DNA of 64,000 bases, from the NCBI GenBank assembly GCA_001602925.1, contig LUZT01000005.1, positions 248,001 through 312,000 on the forward strand, written 5' to 3'. This document shows positions 49,216 through 57,903 of this stretch, piece after piece. The translations under genes were made by a program, and so were the position numbers. Every line of letters starts with the position of its first letter. Position 1 is the first letter of the stretch. The DNA comes from Chlorobiales bacterium Clorobi_01. GTDB taxonomy: Bacteria > Bacteroidota > Chlorobiia > Chlorobiales > Chlorobiaceae. The notes beneath the pieces are model-generated. The model was not told the DNA's origin. It searched no databases and saw only the letters and a program-made list of their open reading frames with translations.

Positions 49216-51150
49216 ATGGCAGACCTCGTCTCCGCTCCGGCTACGATTTCGCAGGCCTATCCACTGCTTTCGTCCATCCACTCTCCCGCCGACCTCAAGA
49301 AGCTGAGTCTTCACGAACTCGAACTGGTGGCTGCCGAGTGCCGGAAAAAGGTGATCGAGCTGGTGTCACAGAACGGGGGGCACTTCGGTTCGAGCCTCGG
49401 CGTCGTGGAGCTGACCGTGGCGTTGCACTACGTCTACCAGAGCCCGACCGACCGGATCATCTGGGACGTGGGTCATCAGGCCTACGTGCACAAGATTCTC
49501 ACCGGCCGCCTGGCGCAGATGGACACCAACCGCCATTATCACGGACTGGCAGGATTCCCGAAGCGCAGCGAGAGCCCGCACGACGCCTTCGACACCGGCC
49601 ACGCCTCGACCTCGATCTCGGCGGCGGCAGGACTGGCGGCAGCACGAGACCTTGCCGGGCGAAAGGAGAAGGTGGTGGCGATCATCGGCGACGGCAGCCT
49701 GACGGGCGGCATGGCCTTCGAGGCGATGAACCATCTCGGCGATACGAAGTCCGACGTACTGGTCATCCTCAACGATAACCAGATGGCGATCTCGCCAAGT
49801 ACCGGCGGCCTGAAGAATTATCTGGTCAACCTCACCCTGAACAAAACCTACAACCGGCTGCGCAAGTTCGTATGGGACAGCATCTCCCTGCTGCACAACG
49901 AAATAGGCGAAACAGCCAAAACCGCCGTGCACCGGCTCGAGGACGGCATCAAGGCGGCCTTCACGCCCGGCGCGTATTTCGAGGCGCTCGGCTTCCGCTA
50001 TTTCGGCCCCATCGACGGCCACAACATGGAGCAGCTCACCAAAGCGCTGCATGAAATGCGCCAGCTCCACCACCCCAAGCTGCTGCACATCATCACCACC
50101 AAAGGCAAGGGCTTCAAGCCCGCCGAGGACAACCAGCCAAAATGGCACGCCAGTGCCGGCGGCTTTGACATCGAGACAGGCAAGAACGTCAAGGCTCCCG
50201 GCAAACCGGCCAAGCCGAAGTATCAGGAGGTGTTCGGCGAAGCGCTGGTCGAGCTGGCGCTGAAAGACCCGACCATCACGGCGATCACGGCAGCCATGCC
50301 GAGTGGCACCTCGCTCGACCTGTTCCAGCAGGCTATTCCGTCGCGGTGCTTCGACGTAGGCATCGCCGAGCAGCACGCTGTCACCTTCGCAGCAGGACTC
50401 GCCTGCGGCGGCTTCAAACCGGTATTCGCCGTTTATTCCACCTTTCTGCAACGCGCCTACGACCAGCTCATCCACGACGTGGCGCTGCAAAACCTGCACG
50501 TGGTGTTCGCCATCGACCGCGCGGGCCTCGTCGGCGAGGATGGCCCGACCCACCACGGCGCATTCGACCTGTCATACCTCAATGCCGTGCCGAATCTGAC
50601 GATCATGGCCCCCGGCGATGAACAGGAGCTGCGAAACATGCTCTACACGGCACTGTACGATATCAAAGGCCCGGTGGCGATCCGCTATCCGCGAGGCAGC
50701 GGCAGCGGCGCGACGCTGCACAAGGAGTTCACGCCGGTTCCGGTCGGCAGGGGGCGAATTCTGCGGAATGGCAAATCGGTGGCGCTGCTTGGCATCGGCA
50801 CCATGAGCAACCGCGCGCTCGAAACCGCTGCGCTGCTTGAAGCGGCAGGCCTCGATCCGCTGGTGTGCGACATGCGCTTTCTCAAACCGCTCGACACCGA
50901 AATAATCGACATGGCGGCATCACGCTGCACGCACATCGTCACCATCGAGGAGAACAGCATCATCGGCGGCTTCGGCAGCAGCGTGGTCAACTATCTGCAC
51001 CACGCCCATCCCGGAATCAAATGCATTTCGTTCGGCCTGCCGGATGACTTCGTCACCCACGGCAGCATGGATGAGCTGTACCGTGAAGTCGGCCTCGACG
51101 CCGGAAGTCTGTCGGGAAAGATTCTGGAGTTTTACAGGGATAAGCCGTAA
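49216..51150 (+). CDS. dxs: 1-Deoxy-D-xylulose-5-phosphate synthase
   Basis: First enzyme of the MEP isoprenoid pathway (pyruvate plus glyceraldehyde 3-phosphate), feeding carotenoids, quinones and the phytyl/farnesyl tails of chlorophylls. 644 residues. NGGHFGSSLGVVELTVAL with the active-site His near 54, GDGSLTGGMAFEAMNH near 155 (TPP motif), and the transketolase central domain with FDVGIAEQHAVTFAAGLA (Glu of catalysis) and GEDGPTHHGAFDLSY. Intact. Its 3' end overlaps convergent pgpA by 19 bases. Confidence 0.97.
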   Translation: MADLVSAPATISQAYPLLSSIHSPADLKKLSLHELELVAAECRKKVIELVSQNGGHFGSSLGVVELTVALHYVYQSPTDRIIWDVGHQAYVHKILTGRLAQMDTNRHYHGLAGFPKRSESPHDAFDTGHASTSISAAAGLAAARDLAGRKEKVVAIIGDGSLTGGMAFEAMNHLGDTKSDVLVILNDNQMAISPSTGGLKNYLVNLTLNKTYNRLRKFVWDSISLLHNEIGETAKTAVHRLEDGIKAAFTPGAYFEALGFRYFGPIDGHNMEQLTKALHEMRQLHHPKLLHIITTKGKGFKPAEDNQPKWHASAGGFDIETGKNVKAPGKPAKPKYQEVFGEALVELALKDPTITAITAAMPSGTSLDLFQQAIPSRCFDVGIAEQHAVTFAAGLACGGFKPVFAVYSTFLQRAYDQLIHDVALQNLHVVFAIDRAGLVGEDGPTHHGAFDLSYLNAVPNLTIMAPGDEQELRNMLYTALYDIKGPVAIRYPRGSGSGATLHKEFTPVPVGRGRILRNGKSVALLGIGTMSNRALETAALLEAAGLDPLVCDMRFLKPLDTEIIDMAASRCTHIVTIEENSIIGGFGSSVVNYLHHAHPGIKCISFGLPDDFVTHGSMDELYREVGLDAGSLSGKILEFYRDKP

Positions 51151-51608
51151 GGCAGCATCGGAAGGGCAAACATCACGAGACGAAGTGACAGGTTGGCCAG
51201 AATTCCGGCCAGCACGTCGTCGGCCATGATGCCCCAGCCGCCGGGGAGGTGCTGGGCGCGATCGACAATGCCCGGCTTGAGCACGTCGAAGAGCCGGAAG
51301 AGGATGAACGCAAGCAACACGGCAAGCGGTGAAAATGGAATGGCAAACAGCGAAATCCATTGCCCGGCAACCTCGTCGATCACCGCCTGCGAAGGATCCT
51401 CACCGTACTCCTTTTCCATGACCCCGCCAGCCCACACGCCAAGCACAATCGAAAGCGCGATCAGCAAAGCGAGCAAAGGCAATTCACGAATTGCAGGGAT
51501 ATAAAGATAGAGCAGCGCGGCGGCCCCGCTGGCGAAGGTGCCCGGCGCAAACGGCACATACCCGATACCAAAGGCGCTCCCGAAGATTCTGCCGAGCCAT
51601 TGCTGCAT
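51132..51608 (-). CDS. pgpA: Phosphatidylglycerophosphatase A
   Basis: Membrane phosphatase converting phosphatidylglycerophosphate to phosphatidylglycerol. 158 residues, three or four hydrophobic helices. GIGYVPFAPGTFASGAA near 15-31 is the family start, DPSQAVIDEVAGQWIS near 82-97 the catalytic block (Asp/Glu metal ligands), and RLFDVLKPGIVDRAQHLPGG near 115-134 the third block. It follows pgsA by four bases, so two consecutive steps of the same pathway share one operon. It converges into the dxs end. Confidence 0.93.
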   Translation of the reverse strand: MQQWLGRIFGSAFGIGYVPFAPGTFASGAAALLYLYIPAIRELPLLALLIALSIVLGVWAGGVMEKEYGEDPSQAVIDEVAGQWISLFAIPFSPLAVLLAFILFRLFDVLKPGIVDRAQHLPGGWGIMADDVLAGILANLSLRLVMFALPMLPYGLSL

Positions 51609-51612
51609 GGCT

Positions 51613-52209
51613 TCAGCGCCCTCCCGCAGAGTTCCGGAGGATGAGGCTCCTGTTGCTGATGAGGTAGGAAACCCCAGTCCAGACCGTGAACAGCGTAATG
51701 GCGAACATCACGTAACCAAGCCAGGGCGAATGGAGAACCACCTCCATGAAAGCCGCCATCTTCGGGCCGAAAAAGCTCTTCTCCTTCAGCAGGATGAAAA
51801 GCATGATGACATAAGCGAACAGGTTCTGCGCGAAGGTTTTGTACTTGGCCTCCTTGCTGGTCACCACAGGATGGTCGATGTGCTCCGCATAGACGCGCAG
51901 CCCCGTCACCACGATGTCACGGGCAGCCACGAGCAACACCATCCAGAGCGCCAGATAGCCTTCCCATACATAGAAAAGAAATGCCGTAGTGATGAGCAAC
52001 TTGTCGGCCAGCGGATCAAGAAACGCTCCGAGCCGCGTCACCTCGCCGTACTTACGGGCGTGGTAGCCGTCGTAAATATCGGTAAGAGAAGCCGTTACGA
52101 AGACAATGACCCCCAACAGCTTGTACCACGCGCTATCCTGCATGAGCAGCAGCACGAAAACCGGCACGAGAATGATTCTCAGAATGGTAAGCTGGTTGGA
52201 AAAGGTCAT
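51613..52209 (-). CDS. pgsA: CDP-diacylglycerol-glycerol-3-phosphate phosphatidyltransferase
   Basis: Makes phosphatidylglycerophosphate at the inner membrane; phosphatidylglycerol is a major lipid in phototroph membranes. 198 residues from ATG 52209. The CDP-alcohol phosphotransferase motif DIYDGYHARKYGEVT with GAFLDPLADK near 50-78 supplies the metal-binding aspartates; several membrane helices. The frame is open 24 codons further, but MTFSNQLTILRI matches the family start. Operon with pgpA. Confidence 0.94.
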   Translation of the reverse strand: MTFSNQLTILRIILVPVFVLLLMQDSAWYKLLGVIVFVTASLTDIYDGYHARKYGEVTRLGAFLDPLADKLLITTAFLFYVWEGYLALWMVLLVAARDIVVTGLRVYAEHIDHPVVTSKEAKYKTFAQNLFAYVIMLFILLKEKSFFGPKMAAFMEVVLHSPWLGYVMFAITLFTVWTGVSYLISNRSLILRNSAGGR

Positions 52210-52332
52210 GTCGATGATGAAATTGAAATCGGTGTGCCCGCCGTGGACGCTCGCAAGGGCGAAAGATACGTCATCCCGCACTTATTTTCAACGCTGCGGC
52301 ATTGCACGAGTGCAACTTTTGTGCGTGCCGCC

Positions 52333-54738
52333 TCAGCGCATTTCGACCACGGTCACCCCCGCACCGCCCTCCTGCCAGTCGCCAAGGCGGAAGCTTTTGA
52401 CGCGCGAGTGCTGCTTGAGAAACTCTGCCGTGCGCAGCCGCAACGCGCCGGAACCTTTGCCGTGAACAATGGTGCCGGAGGGCATCCGGTGCACTGCCAG
52501 CGCGTCGATGAAACGCCCGATTTCAGCAATCGCTTCGTCGCCGGTGAGGCCGCGCAGGTCGAGCCGCGTCGATTCGAGCGTTGACGATTTGACCGACCAG
52601 CTCTTGCCCGCCGCCGCGCCCGTCGTGGACTCTTTTTGCAGCTTTTTGGCTCCGGCGCGGGAAATCTTTTCCAGACCGCGCAACGCCGTGGTGAGCCGGA
52701 AGTTGCCGCATTGCACCACCGCCGAGTCGCCCTGGATCGACTCCACCTCGCCGGTGGTGTTGGTGTCGCCAATCCGAACCGTGTCGCCGGGGCGAATGCT
52801 CAGGTCGGCCTGCGGGGCAACCTCGCGCTCGACCTGCTCCTCCTTCGCCGCGGCCTCCTGCTTCATTCCGGCCAGCTTCGTCCGCGCCTTGTGCAGCGTC
52901 GCCTCGTCGCCGGGATGTTCCTTCACCTCGCGCACGAGATCGCGAATCTCCTTGCGCGCCTGTTCGAGCTGGCGGTCGAGGTCGCGATACCCCTTGCTCT
53001 TCAGCTCCTGCATTTTTTTGCGCAGCTCGGCCCGCTGCAAGGTCAAGGTCGAGCGGATCGATTCGGCTTCGAGCCGCTCGCGCCTCAGCTCCGTCTCAAG
53101 CTCGCGGTTGCGCGCTGCTGACTGCCGGAAGTCATCAATCATCTCTTCGAGACCCGTGTGGCCGGTCGTGAGGAAGCCTGTTGCGCGGTTGACGATCTCA
53201 TCCGAAAAGCCCATGCGCCGCATCATCGCAAAGGCGAAGCTGTTGCCCGGAACGCCTTTGAGGAAACGGAAGGTTGGCGCGAGGCCGTGCCGGTCGAACT
53301 CCATCGCACCGTTGACGACGCCCTCGCGCCGGTGGGCGTAGAGCTTCAGCTCGCCGAGGTGGGTGGTCACGATGGTCTTGACGCCACGTTCGAGCAGCTC
53401 CTCGATCACCGCGCGGGCAATGGCGCTCCCCTCCTCGACGTCGGTGCCGGAGCAAAGCTCGTCAATCAGCACGAGGCTGTCGGGTTGGGCGTGGTCAAGG
53501 ATGTCGCGGATCGCCGAGAGATGCGAGCTGAAGGTCGAGAGGTCGTTTTCGATCGACTGCTCGTCGCCAATTTCGATGAAGATGCCGTTGAAGAGCGGGA
53601 ACTCTGAACTCTCGCTGCACGGCGCGAGATAGCCGTGGCGCAACATGCAGACCAGCAGCCCGGCGGTCTTCATCGCCACCGACTTGCCGCCCGCGTTTGG
53701 TCCCGAAATCACCAGCGCCTGCTCGTTTTCGTCGAGTTCCATGTCGAGCGGAAAGACCTTCTCCTTCGAGAAGCCGTGCGAAATGAAAAGCCACGGATGG
53801 TACCCCTTGACGATCTTCAGCCGCCGCCCCGCCGAGATTTCTGGCAGCATCGAGCCGGTCTCGACGGCGAGCCGCGCCCGCGCGTAGAGCGAGTCGAACG
53901 CCGCCATGATCCGCTCGTTATGGCGCACGTTTTCAAGCTCCTGCCGCACGCCGTCGGAGAGCGCCTTCAGGATGCGCTCGATCTCGCGCCGCTCGGCGAT
54001 TTCAAGCTCCTGAATCCGGTTGCTGATTTCGAGCGTCTCCGCCGGTTCGACGAACACCGTCTGGCCGGTCTGCGAGTAGTCCTGGATGTAGCCGTGCAGG
54101 CGGTGCTTGTTCTCGACCCGGAGCGGCAGCACCTGCCGTCCGTTTTTCAGCGCCACGGTATCCTCCATCAGCCACCCCTCGTTCTGGCAACGCCGCAGGA
54201 TGCGCTCCATCTTGCGCCGCAGTCCGTCGCGCGCCTCGCCGAGGTTTTTGCGGATTTCGTACAGCGCGTCACTCGCCGTATCGCGCACCACAGCCCGCTC
54301 GTCGATGGCCTGTGAAATCGAATACTGGATGCTCTTTTCGAGCCAGAGCCGGATGGTGAATTCGTTCAGTTCCGGAAAGCGTTCGCGGCTCGCAAACATG
54401 AACTTGCGCAACTGCGCGGAGCTTTGCAGCAGGTAGAAAATATCGAGCAGCTCGGCGGCATCGAGCCAGCTGTCGAGCACTTCGAGCTTGCCGAGCAGGT
54501 CGCGCGTGTCGGGCAAGCGCGAAAACGGCAGCGGCTCGCCTTCGAGCAGGAAGTTCTTCAGCTCAAGCACCCGCACCAGCTCCCGCTCGCACTCATCGGG
54601 AAGCCCCATCTCCATGACGAGATCGCTCCCCATTTCCGAGATGCAGAACCCCGCTGCATGACGAGCCACCTTGTCAAACTCAAGCTTTCTGAGCAGGGAG
54701 ACTGATTCTGTCGCTGTCGTTTCGTCCATATTCACCAT
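52333..54738 (-). CDS. mutS2: MutS2 (Smr-domain DNA structure-specific ATPase/nuclease)
   Basis: MutS paralogue lacking the mismatch-recognition domain; suppresses recombination or rescues ribosomes depending on species. 801 residues. Core and lever helices, then the ATPase with Walker A GPNAGGKSVAMK near 345, LIDELCSGTDVEEGSA (Walker B) near 420 and TTHLGELK. A long charged coiled coil spans about 510-630. The C-terminal Smr domain begins LDLRGLTGDEA near 725, with IVHGKGSGALR near 757. ATG at 54738 or 54729 is possible. Confidence 0.95.
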   Translation of the reverse strand: MVNMDETTATESVSLLRKLEFDKVARHAAGFCISEMGSDLVMEMGLPDECERELVRVLELKNFLLEGEPLPFSRLPDTRDLLGKLEVLDSWLDAAELLDIFYLLQSSAQLRKFMFASRERFPELNEFTIRLWLEKSIQYSISQAIDERAVVRDTASDALYEIRKNLGEARDGLRRKMERILRRCQNEGWLMEDTVALKNGRQVLPLRVENKHRLHGYIQDYSQTGQTVFVEPAETLEISNRIQELEIAERREIERILKALSDGVRQELENVRHNERIMAAFDSLYARARLAVETGSMLPEISAGRRLKIVKGYHPWLFISHGFSKEKVFPLDMELDENEQALVISGPNAGGKSVAMKTAGLLVCMLRHGYLAPCSESSEFPLFNGIFIEIGDEQSIENDLSTFSSHLSAIRDILDHAQPDSLVLIDELCSGTDVEEGSAIARAVIEELLERGVKTIVTTHLGELKLYAHRREGVVNGAMEFDRHGLAPTFRFLKGVPGNSFAFAMMRRMGFSDEIVNRATGFLTTGHTGLEEMIDDFRQSAARNRELETELRRERLEAESIRSTLTLQRAELRKKMQELKSKGYRDLDRQLEQARKEIRDLVREVKEHPGDEATLHKARTKLAGMKQEAAAKEEQVEREVAPQADLSIRPGDTVRIGDTNTTGEVESIQGDSAVVQCGNFRLTTALRGLEKISRAGAKKLQKESTTGAAAGKSWSVKSSTLESTRLDLRGLTGDEAIAEIGRFIDALAVHRMPSGTIVHGKGSGALRLRTAEFLKQHSRVKSFRLGDWQEGGAGVTVVEMR

Positions 54739-55071
54739 AACACTGTTTCACTTCGTTCACGCTTCTGGCCGCCAAGATAAAAGATAATCCCGAAAAAGCT
54801 GAGGGCGAGGGATTTTGTTGGGGGTGGGGGGAACACTTGGCGATCTGAAAAAATATCTGCGGTCTATTGTGCTCAGTTCTGTGGAAGTGCATGGGCTTTT
54901 TCTGCTGAAACACTATATTTATGGTAAGAAACTCTTGCTGGAATAGACCAGTATCTCAATCGAATTGCGGTAAACGCGGTCGTTGCTACAGCGCTCGGCC
55001 AAACACGGCAGTTTCAAAGTAAAAAAAGTTTTGCAAGGGAATCGTATACTAAAATAGGCAGAAGCCATCCA
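54739..55071. other. Spacer upstream of mutS2 with G-rich tract
   Basis: 333 bp. The plus strand has four G-runs at 54803-54831 that could form a quadruplex. Right of about 54900 the sequence becomes AT-rich and leads into the orphan membrane-anchored gene. No convincing frame or terminator. Confidence 0.45.
54803..54831 (+). other. Putative G-quadruplex motif
   Basis: GGG, loop CGA, GGG, loop of eight bases, G5, T, G6. One loop slightly exceeds the usual seven-base limit. It is 65-93 bp upstream of the mutS2 start, on the template strand for that gene. Confidence 0.4.
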
Positions 55072-55518
55072 ATGAAAAAATTTATATCGGGAGTTATCTC
55101 TGGATCCATTGGCTCTTTGCTAATTTATGTCTTAATAACTTTTTTTGTTGAGCCACTGAGGTTTAATTTATCTTATGGCTTTACCCCCGTATCAGGAAAA
55201 TATTTATCATCGTATCCAGATCATCCAAACTGGAAGTCGGAGCCCATAACTGTGAATCAATTTGGATTTAAAATTTATGGCGACTTTTTTTCTCCAGAAG
55301 ATAAAGAGCATTACGATTTCACAGGCAATGTTACATCATCAAGGTTAATCACGTATCAATTCAGTCCAAAAAATAAGCGGCTAAATGATTACGGAGCTGG
55401 CTTAATAAAGCTAAACAAGAACGGCGGCACAGGAGAAGGCTATGTTCTTTTTTTATCCGAAAAAAGTGAACGACCTAAACCTATACGAATAATTATCAAA
55501 AAAATTGATAACAAATAA
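55072..55518 (+). CDS. AT-rich orphan membrane-anchored protein
   Basis: 148 residues. Residues about 5-27 form one transmembrane anchor (SGVISGSIGSLLIYVLITFF), followed by a beta-rich polar domain with many Tyr, Asn and Lys and no cysteines; it may face the periplasm. Codon use and base composition are clearly AT-richer than flanking genes, indicating acquisition. No ribosome site is obvious. A good terminator follows 33 bp downstream. No family recognised and no function assigned. Confidence 0.6.
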   Translation: MKKFISGVISGSIGSLLIYVLITFFVEPLRFNLSYGFTPVSGKYLSSYPDHPNWKSEPITVNQFGFKIYGDFFSPEDKEHYDFTGNVTSSRLITYQFSPKNKRLNDYGAGLIKLNKNGGTGEGYVLFLSEKSERPKPIRIIIKKIDNK

Positions 55519-55550
55519 ACGACACTGCCTTGCGATAATCCGTGGAGAAT

Positions 55551-55585
55551 AAAAATCGTGTACGAATCAATAACCACGATTTTTT
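55551..55585. terminator. Terminator after the orphan gene
   Basis: AAAAATCGTG (55551-55560) and CACGATTTTT (55575-55584) are a perfect 10-bp inverted pair with a 14-base loop, with A and T runs on both sides, so bidirectional. Confidence 0.8.
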
Positions 55586-55658
55586 AAAAGCAAAATTGAA
55601 AGGCTGAAAACGAAAAATGAGGTTTTCAACATCCGGCTGCGGAGTTTCAACGATCAGA

Positions 55659-56042
55659 TTATTTTTTTCTCGTCCATCTTCGCATAAACAAAGCCACATC
55701 AGTTTTTTCAAGTTCACTTCTCGCAACGCCGTAAACCATTTCGACGAGATCGTTTTCCGGCGCATCGAAATCGTATCCGTTCAACACGAGAAAAACGATG
55801 GCTGAAACTGCGCCGACCCGTTTGTTTCCGTCGAGAAACGGGTGATTCCGCACCAAGTGAAAAAGGTATGCCGCAGCCATTTCATAAACGTCGGTGTGCA
55901 GAAACTCTCCTTTGAATGTCGCCGTCGGCATGGCAATCGCCGAGGTCAGCAGGCCCATATCCCGGACGCCGAGCGTTCCGCCGTAACGGGTGATCTGATC
56001 GCGATGGATGTGCAGAACCTCGTGAAGCTCCAGAAATCTCAT
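55659..56042 (-). CDS. doc: Doc-type toxin (Fic fold)
   Basis: Death-on-curing toxin; Doc of phage P1 phosphorylates EF-Tu and stops translation. 127 residues, standard size. The Fic/Doc catalytic motif is complete: HPFLDGNKR at 67-75 with His67, Asp71, Asn73, Lys74 and Arg75; the GGTLGVRDMGLLTSAI block near 21-36 is also typical. The antitoxin gene ends only three bases upstream, giving antitoxin-toxin order in one transcript. The usual Phd partner is replaced by an AbrB/MazE-like one. Confidence 0.9.
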   Translation of the reverse strand: MRFLELHEVLHIHRDQITRYGGTLGVRDMGLLTSAIAMPTATFKGEFLHTDVYEMAAAYLFHLVRNHPFLDGNKRVGAVSAIVFLVLNGYDFDAPENDLVEMVYGVARSELEKTDVALFMRRWTRKK

Positions 56043-56045
56043 CGC

Positions 56046-56273
56046 TTATTCGGCAAGTTTTTTCAACGCCCTGGCATAACGGGTGTTCACCTTCTCAAGC
56101 GCCGCGCCGAACGCCTCGCTGTCTTCGGCCTTTTTCAGCGGCGTGAGAATGAGCGCCTGGCCATCCGTCGTGATTTCAAACGGAGTGTCGGCATCGGCGC
56201 CGATCAGTTCGAGGATCGGTTTCTCGATAACCATCGCCATGCTGTTCCCGTGTTTCGTCAGTTGCTTTACCAT
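56046..56273 (-). CDS. AbrB/MazE-type antitoxin
   Basis: 75 residues. KQLTKHGNSMAMVIEKPILE at 3-22 is the swapped-hairpin DNA-binding domain of the SpoVT/AbrB/MazE superfamily, followed by a short strand (LILTPL) and a charged helical tail (about 48-75) that should wrap the toxin. It neutralises Doc and probably represses its own promoter, where palindromic and repeated sites are visible upstream. Transcription runs antitoxin then toxin. No strong ribosome site before ATG 56273. Confidence 0.88.
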   Translation of the reverse strand: MVKQLTKHGNSMAMVIEKPILELIGADADTPFEITTDGQALILTPLKKAEDSEAFGAALEKVNTRYARALKKLAE

Positions 56274-56279
56274 GATTTA

Positions 56280-56318
56280 AACCTATAAGGTTATAATGAT
56301 GTCAATACAAAGTTATAA
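56280..56318 (-). promoter_or_regulatory. Operator-promoter candidate of the toxin-antitoxin pair
   Basis: AACCT-ATA-AGGTT (56280-56292) is an inverted repeat just before the antitoxin start. GTTATAA occurs at 56290-56296 and 56312-56318, 22 bases apart (about two helical turns). On the minus strand TTGACA and, 18 bases later, TTTAAA could be -35/-10. Fits autoregulation by an AbrB-fold antitoxin; binding is inferred. Confidence 0.5.
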
Positions 56319-56484
56319 CACCACCGCGTCACCGCCAAGTTCCCGAAGCGAGCATCCGAATACAGCCGCGCCTCCACCTCCCTCCCTGCCGCTGATTTTA
56401 CGTTTTGTTTCTTTTGTTTTATCTATCTTCTCAACTCACCGGGACAATTCCCCAAGCATGAACATCGCATAAGAGACTACGAAC

Positions 56485-57198
56485 ATGAGACTTGCCGTCA
56501 ATATTGACCATATCGCCACGCTGCGTAACGCCCGGAACGAAGGGCATCCCGATCCCGTCGAAGCCGCCCTGCTTGCCGAAAAACACGGCGCCGCGGGCAT
56601 CGTCTGCCACCTGCGCGAAGATCGCCGCCACATCAAGGACAACGACCTTGAGCGGCTGCGGAAGGAGATCACCACCAAGCTCGACCTCGAAATGGCCATG
56701 ACACCAGAGATGCAGGCCATCGCCCTTTCGGTCAAACCCGACCTCGTCACGCTCGTGCCCGAAAAGCGCGAGGAGCTGACCACCGAGGGCGGATTTGCCA
56801 TCCAGAAGCACTTCATTCGCCTCACCGAATTCGTCAAGCCGTTGCGCGACAAGGAGATCGGCGTCAGCATCTTCATCGAGCCGGAGGCGGAAGCCATCAT
56901 GCTTGCCTCCGAAGCCGGAGCAAACATCGTCGAGTTTCACACCGGCACCTACTCGCTCCTCGCCAGCGACGAAGAACGGGCGGAAGAGCTGGAACGCATC
57001 CGCAAGTCGGCGCGCATCGCCCGCGAAATGGGGCTGACCGTGGTTGCCGGGCACGGCCTGAGCGTACTGAACATCGCTCCGTTCAAGGAGCTGCACGACA
57101 TCGAGGAGGCCAGCATCGGCCACGCCATCATCTCCCGCGCCGTGCTCATCGGGCTTCCGGCAGCCATACAGGAAATTCTCGACCTCATCCGCCGATAA
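56485..57198 (+). CDS. pdxJ: Pyridoxine 5'-phosphate synthase
   Basis: Condenses 1-deoxyxylulose 5-phosphate with 3-amino-2-oxopropyl phosphate to form vitamin B6 phosphate; DXP comes from dxs in the same window. TIM barrel, 237 residues. [17 protein letters not shown] with the active-site His, [13 protein letters not shown] and the C-terminal [12 protein letters not shown] with [12 protein letters not shown] are invariant family blocks. Starts the pdxJ-rdgB-uppP operon with five bases to the next gene. Confidence 0.96.
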   Translation: MRLAVNIDHIATLRNARNEGHPDPVEAALLAEKHGAAGIVCHLREDRRHIKDNDLERLRKEITTKLDLEMAMTPEMQAIALSVKPDLVTLVPEKREELTTEGGFAIQKHFIRLTEFVKPLRDKEIGVSIFIEPEAEAIMLASEAGANIVEFHTGTYSLLASDEERAEELERIRKSARIAREMGLTVVAGHGLSVLNIAPFKELHDIEEASIGHAIISRAVLIGLPAAIQEILDLIRR

Positions 57199-57203
57199 CA
57201 TAC

Positions 57204-57884
57204 ATGGAACCGAAACATCCCGAAATCACCATCGTCCTCGCCACCGGCAACAAGGACAAGGTTCGCGAGCTGAAGCCTGTGCTCGAAGGCCTCGCCTCCA
57301 GCATCAGCGTCCGCTCGCTCTACGATCTCGGACTTGACATCGACGTCGAGGAGACCGAGCCGACCCTCGAAGGCAACGCGCGGCTCAAGGCCGATGCGAT
57401 TTTCGAGCTGGTCGCGCCGCGCCTCGACTGGTTCATCGCGCTGGCCGACGACACCGGCCTCGAAGTTGACGCGCTCGGCGGTGCCCCCGGCGTCTACTCC
57501 GCCCGTTACGCGCCCGTGCCGGAAGGCGTCGCCCGAACCTACGAAGACAACGTCCGCCACCTGCTTTCGGAGATGCAAGGCAAGAGCAAGCGCACCGCCC
57601 GCTTCCGGACAGTCATCGCCATGAAGGGCCGCCTGCCCGCGGCGAATGGTTCCGCGATGGAGATTGAGGAAACCACGGACGGGCACATCGACGGCCTCAT
57701 CACCACGGAGCCGCAGGGCAACGGCGGTTTCGGCTACGATCCGGTCTTCGCGCCGGAAGGAATGGATCGAACTTTCGCCCAGCTCGGCATCGACGAAAAA
57801 AACGCCATCAGCCACCGGGGACGCGCCGTCATGGCGGCAACAAAACGCATCGGCGAGGCCCTTTCACAGTGCGGAATAAAGTAA
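57204..57884 (+). CDS. rdgB: XTP/dITP diphosphatase (RdgB/HAM1)
   Basis: House-cleaning pyrophosphatase for deaminated purine triphosphates. 226 residues, slightly longer than the E. coli enzyme owing to an insertion near 130-150. VLATGNKDKVRELK at 11-24 is the nucleotide-phosphate loop, ADDTGLEVDALGGAPGVYSA near 80-99 carries catalytic Asp residues, and GFGYDPVF with AISHRGRA close the site. Middle gene of the pdxJ-rdgB-uppP unit. Confidence 0.95.
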   Translation: MEPKHPEITIVLATGNKDKVRELKPVLEGLASSISVRSLYDLGLDIDVEETEPTLEGNARLKADAIFELVAPRLDWFIALADDTGLEVDALGGAPGVYSARYAPVPEGVARTYEDNVRHLLSEMQGKSKRTARFRTVIAMKGRLPAANGSAMEIEETTDGHIDGLITTEPQGNGGFGYDPVFAPEGMDRTFAQLGIDEKNAISHRGRAVMAATKRIGEALSQCGIK

Positions 57885-57903
57885 CCGAAGTCACAACCCT
57901 CCA

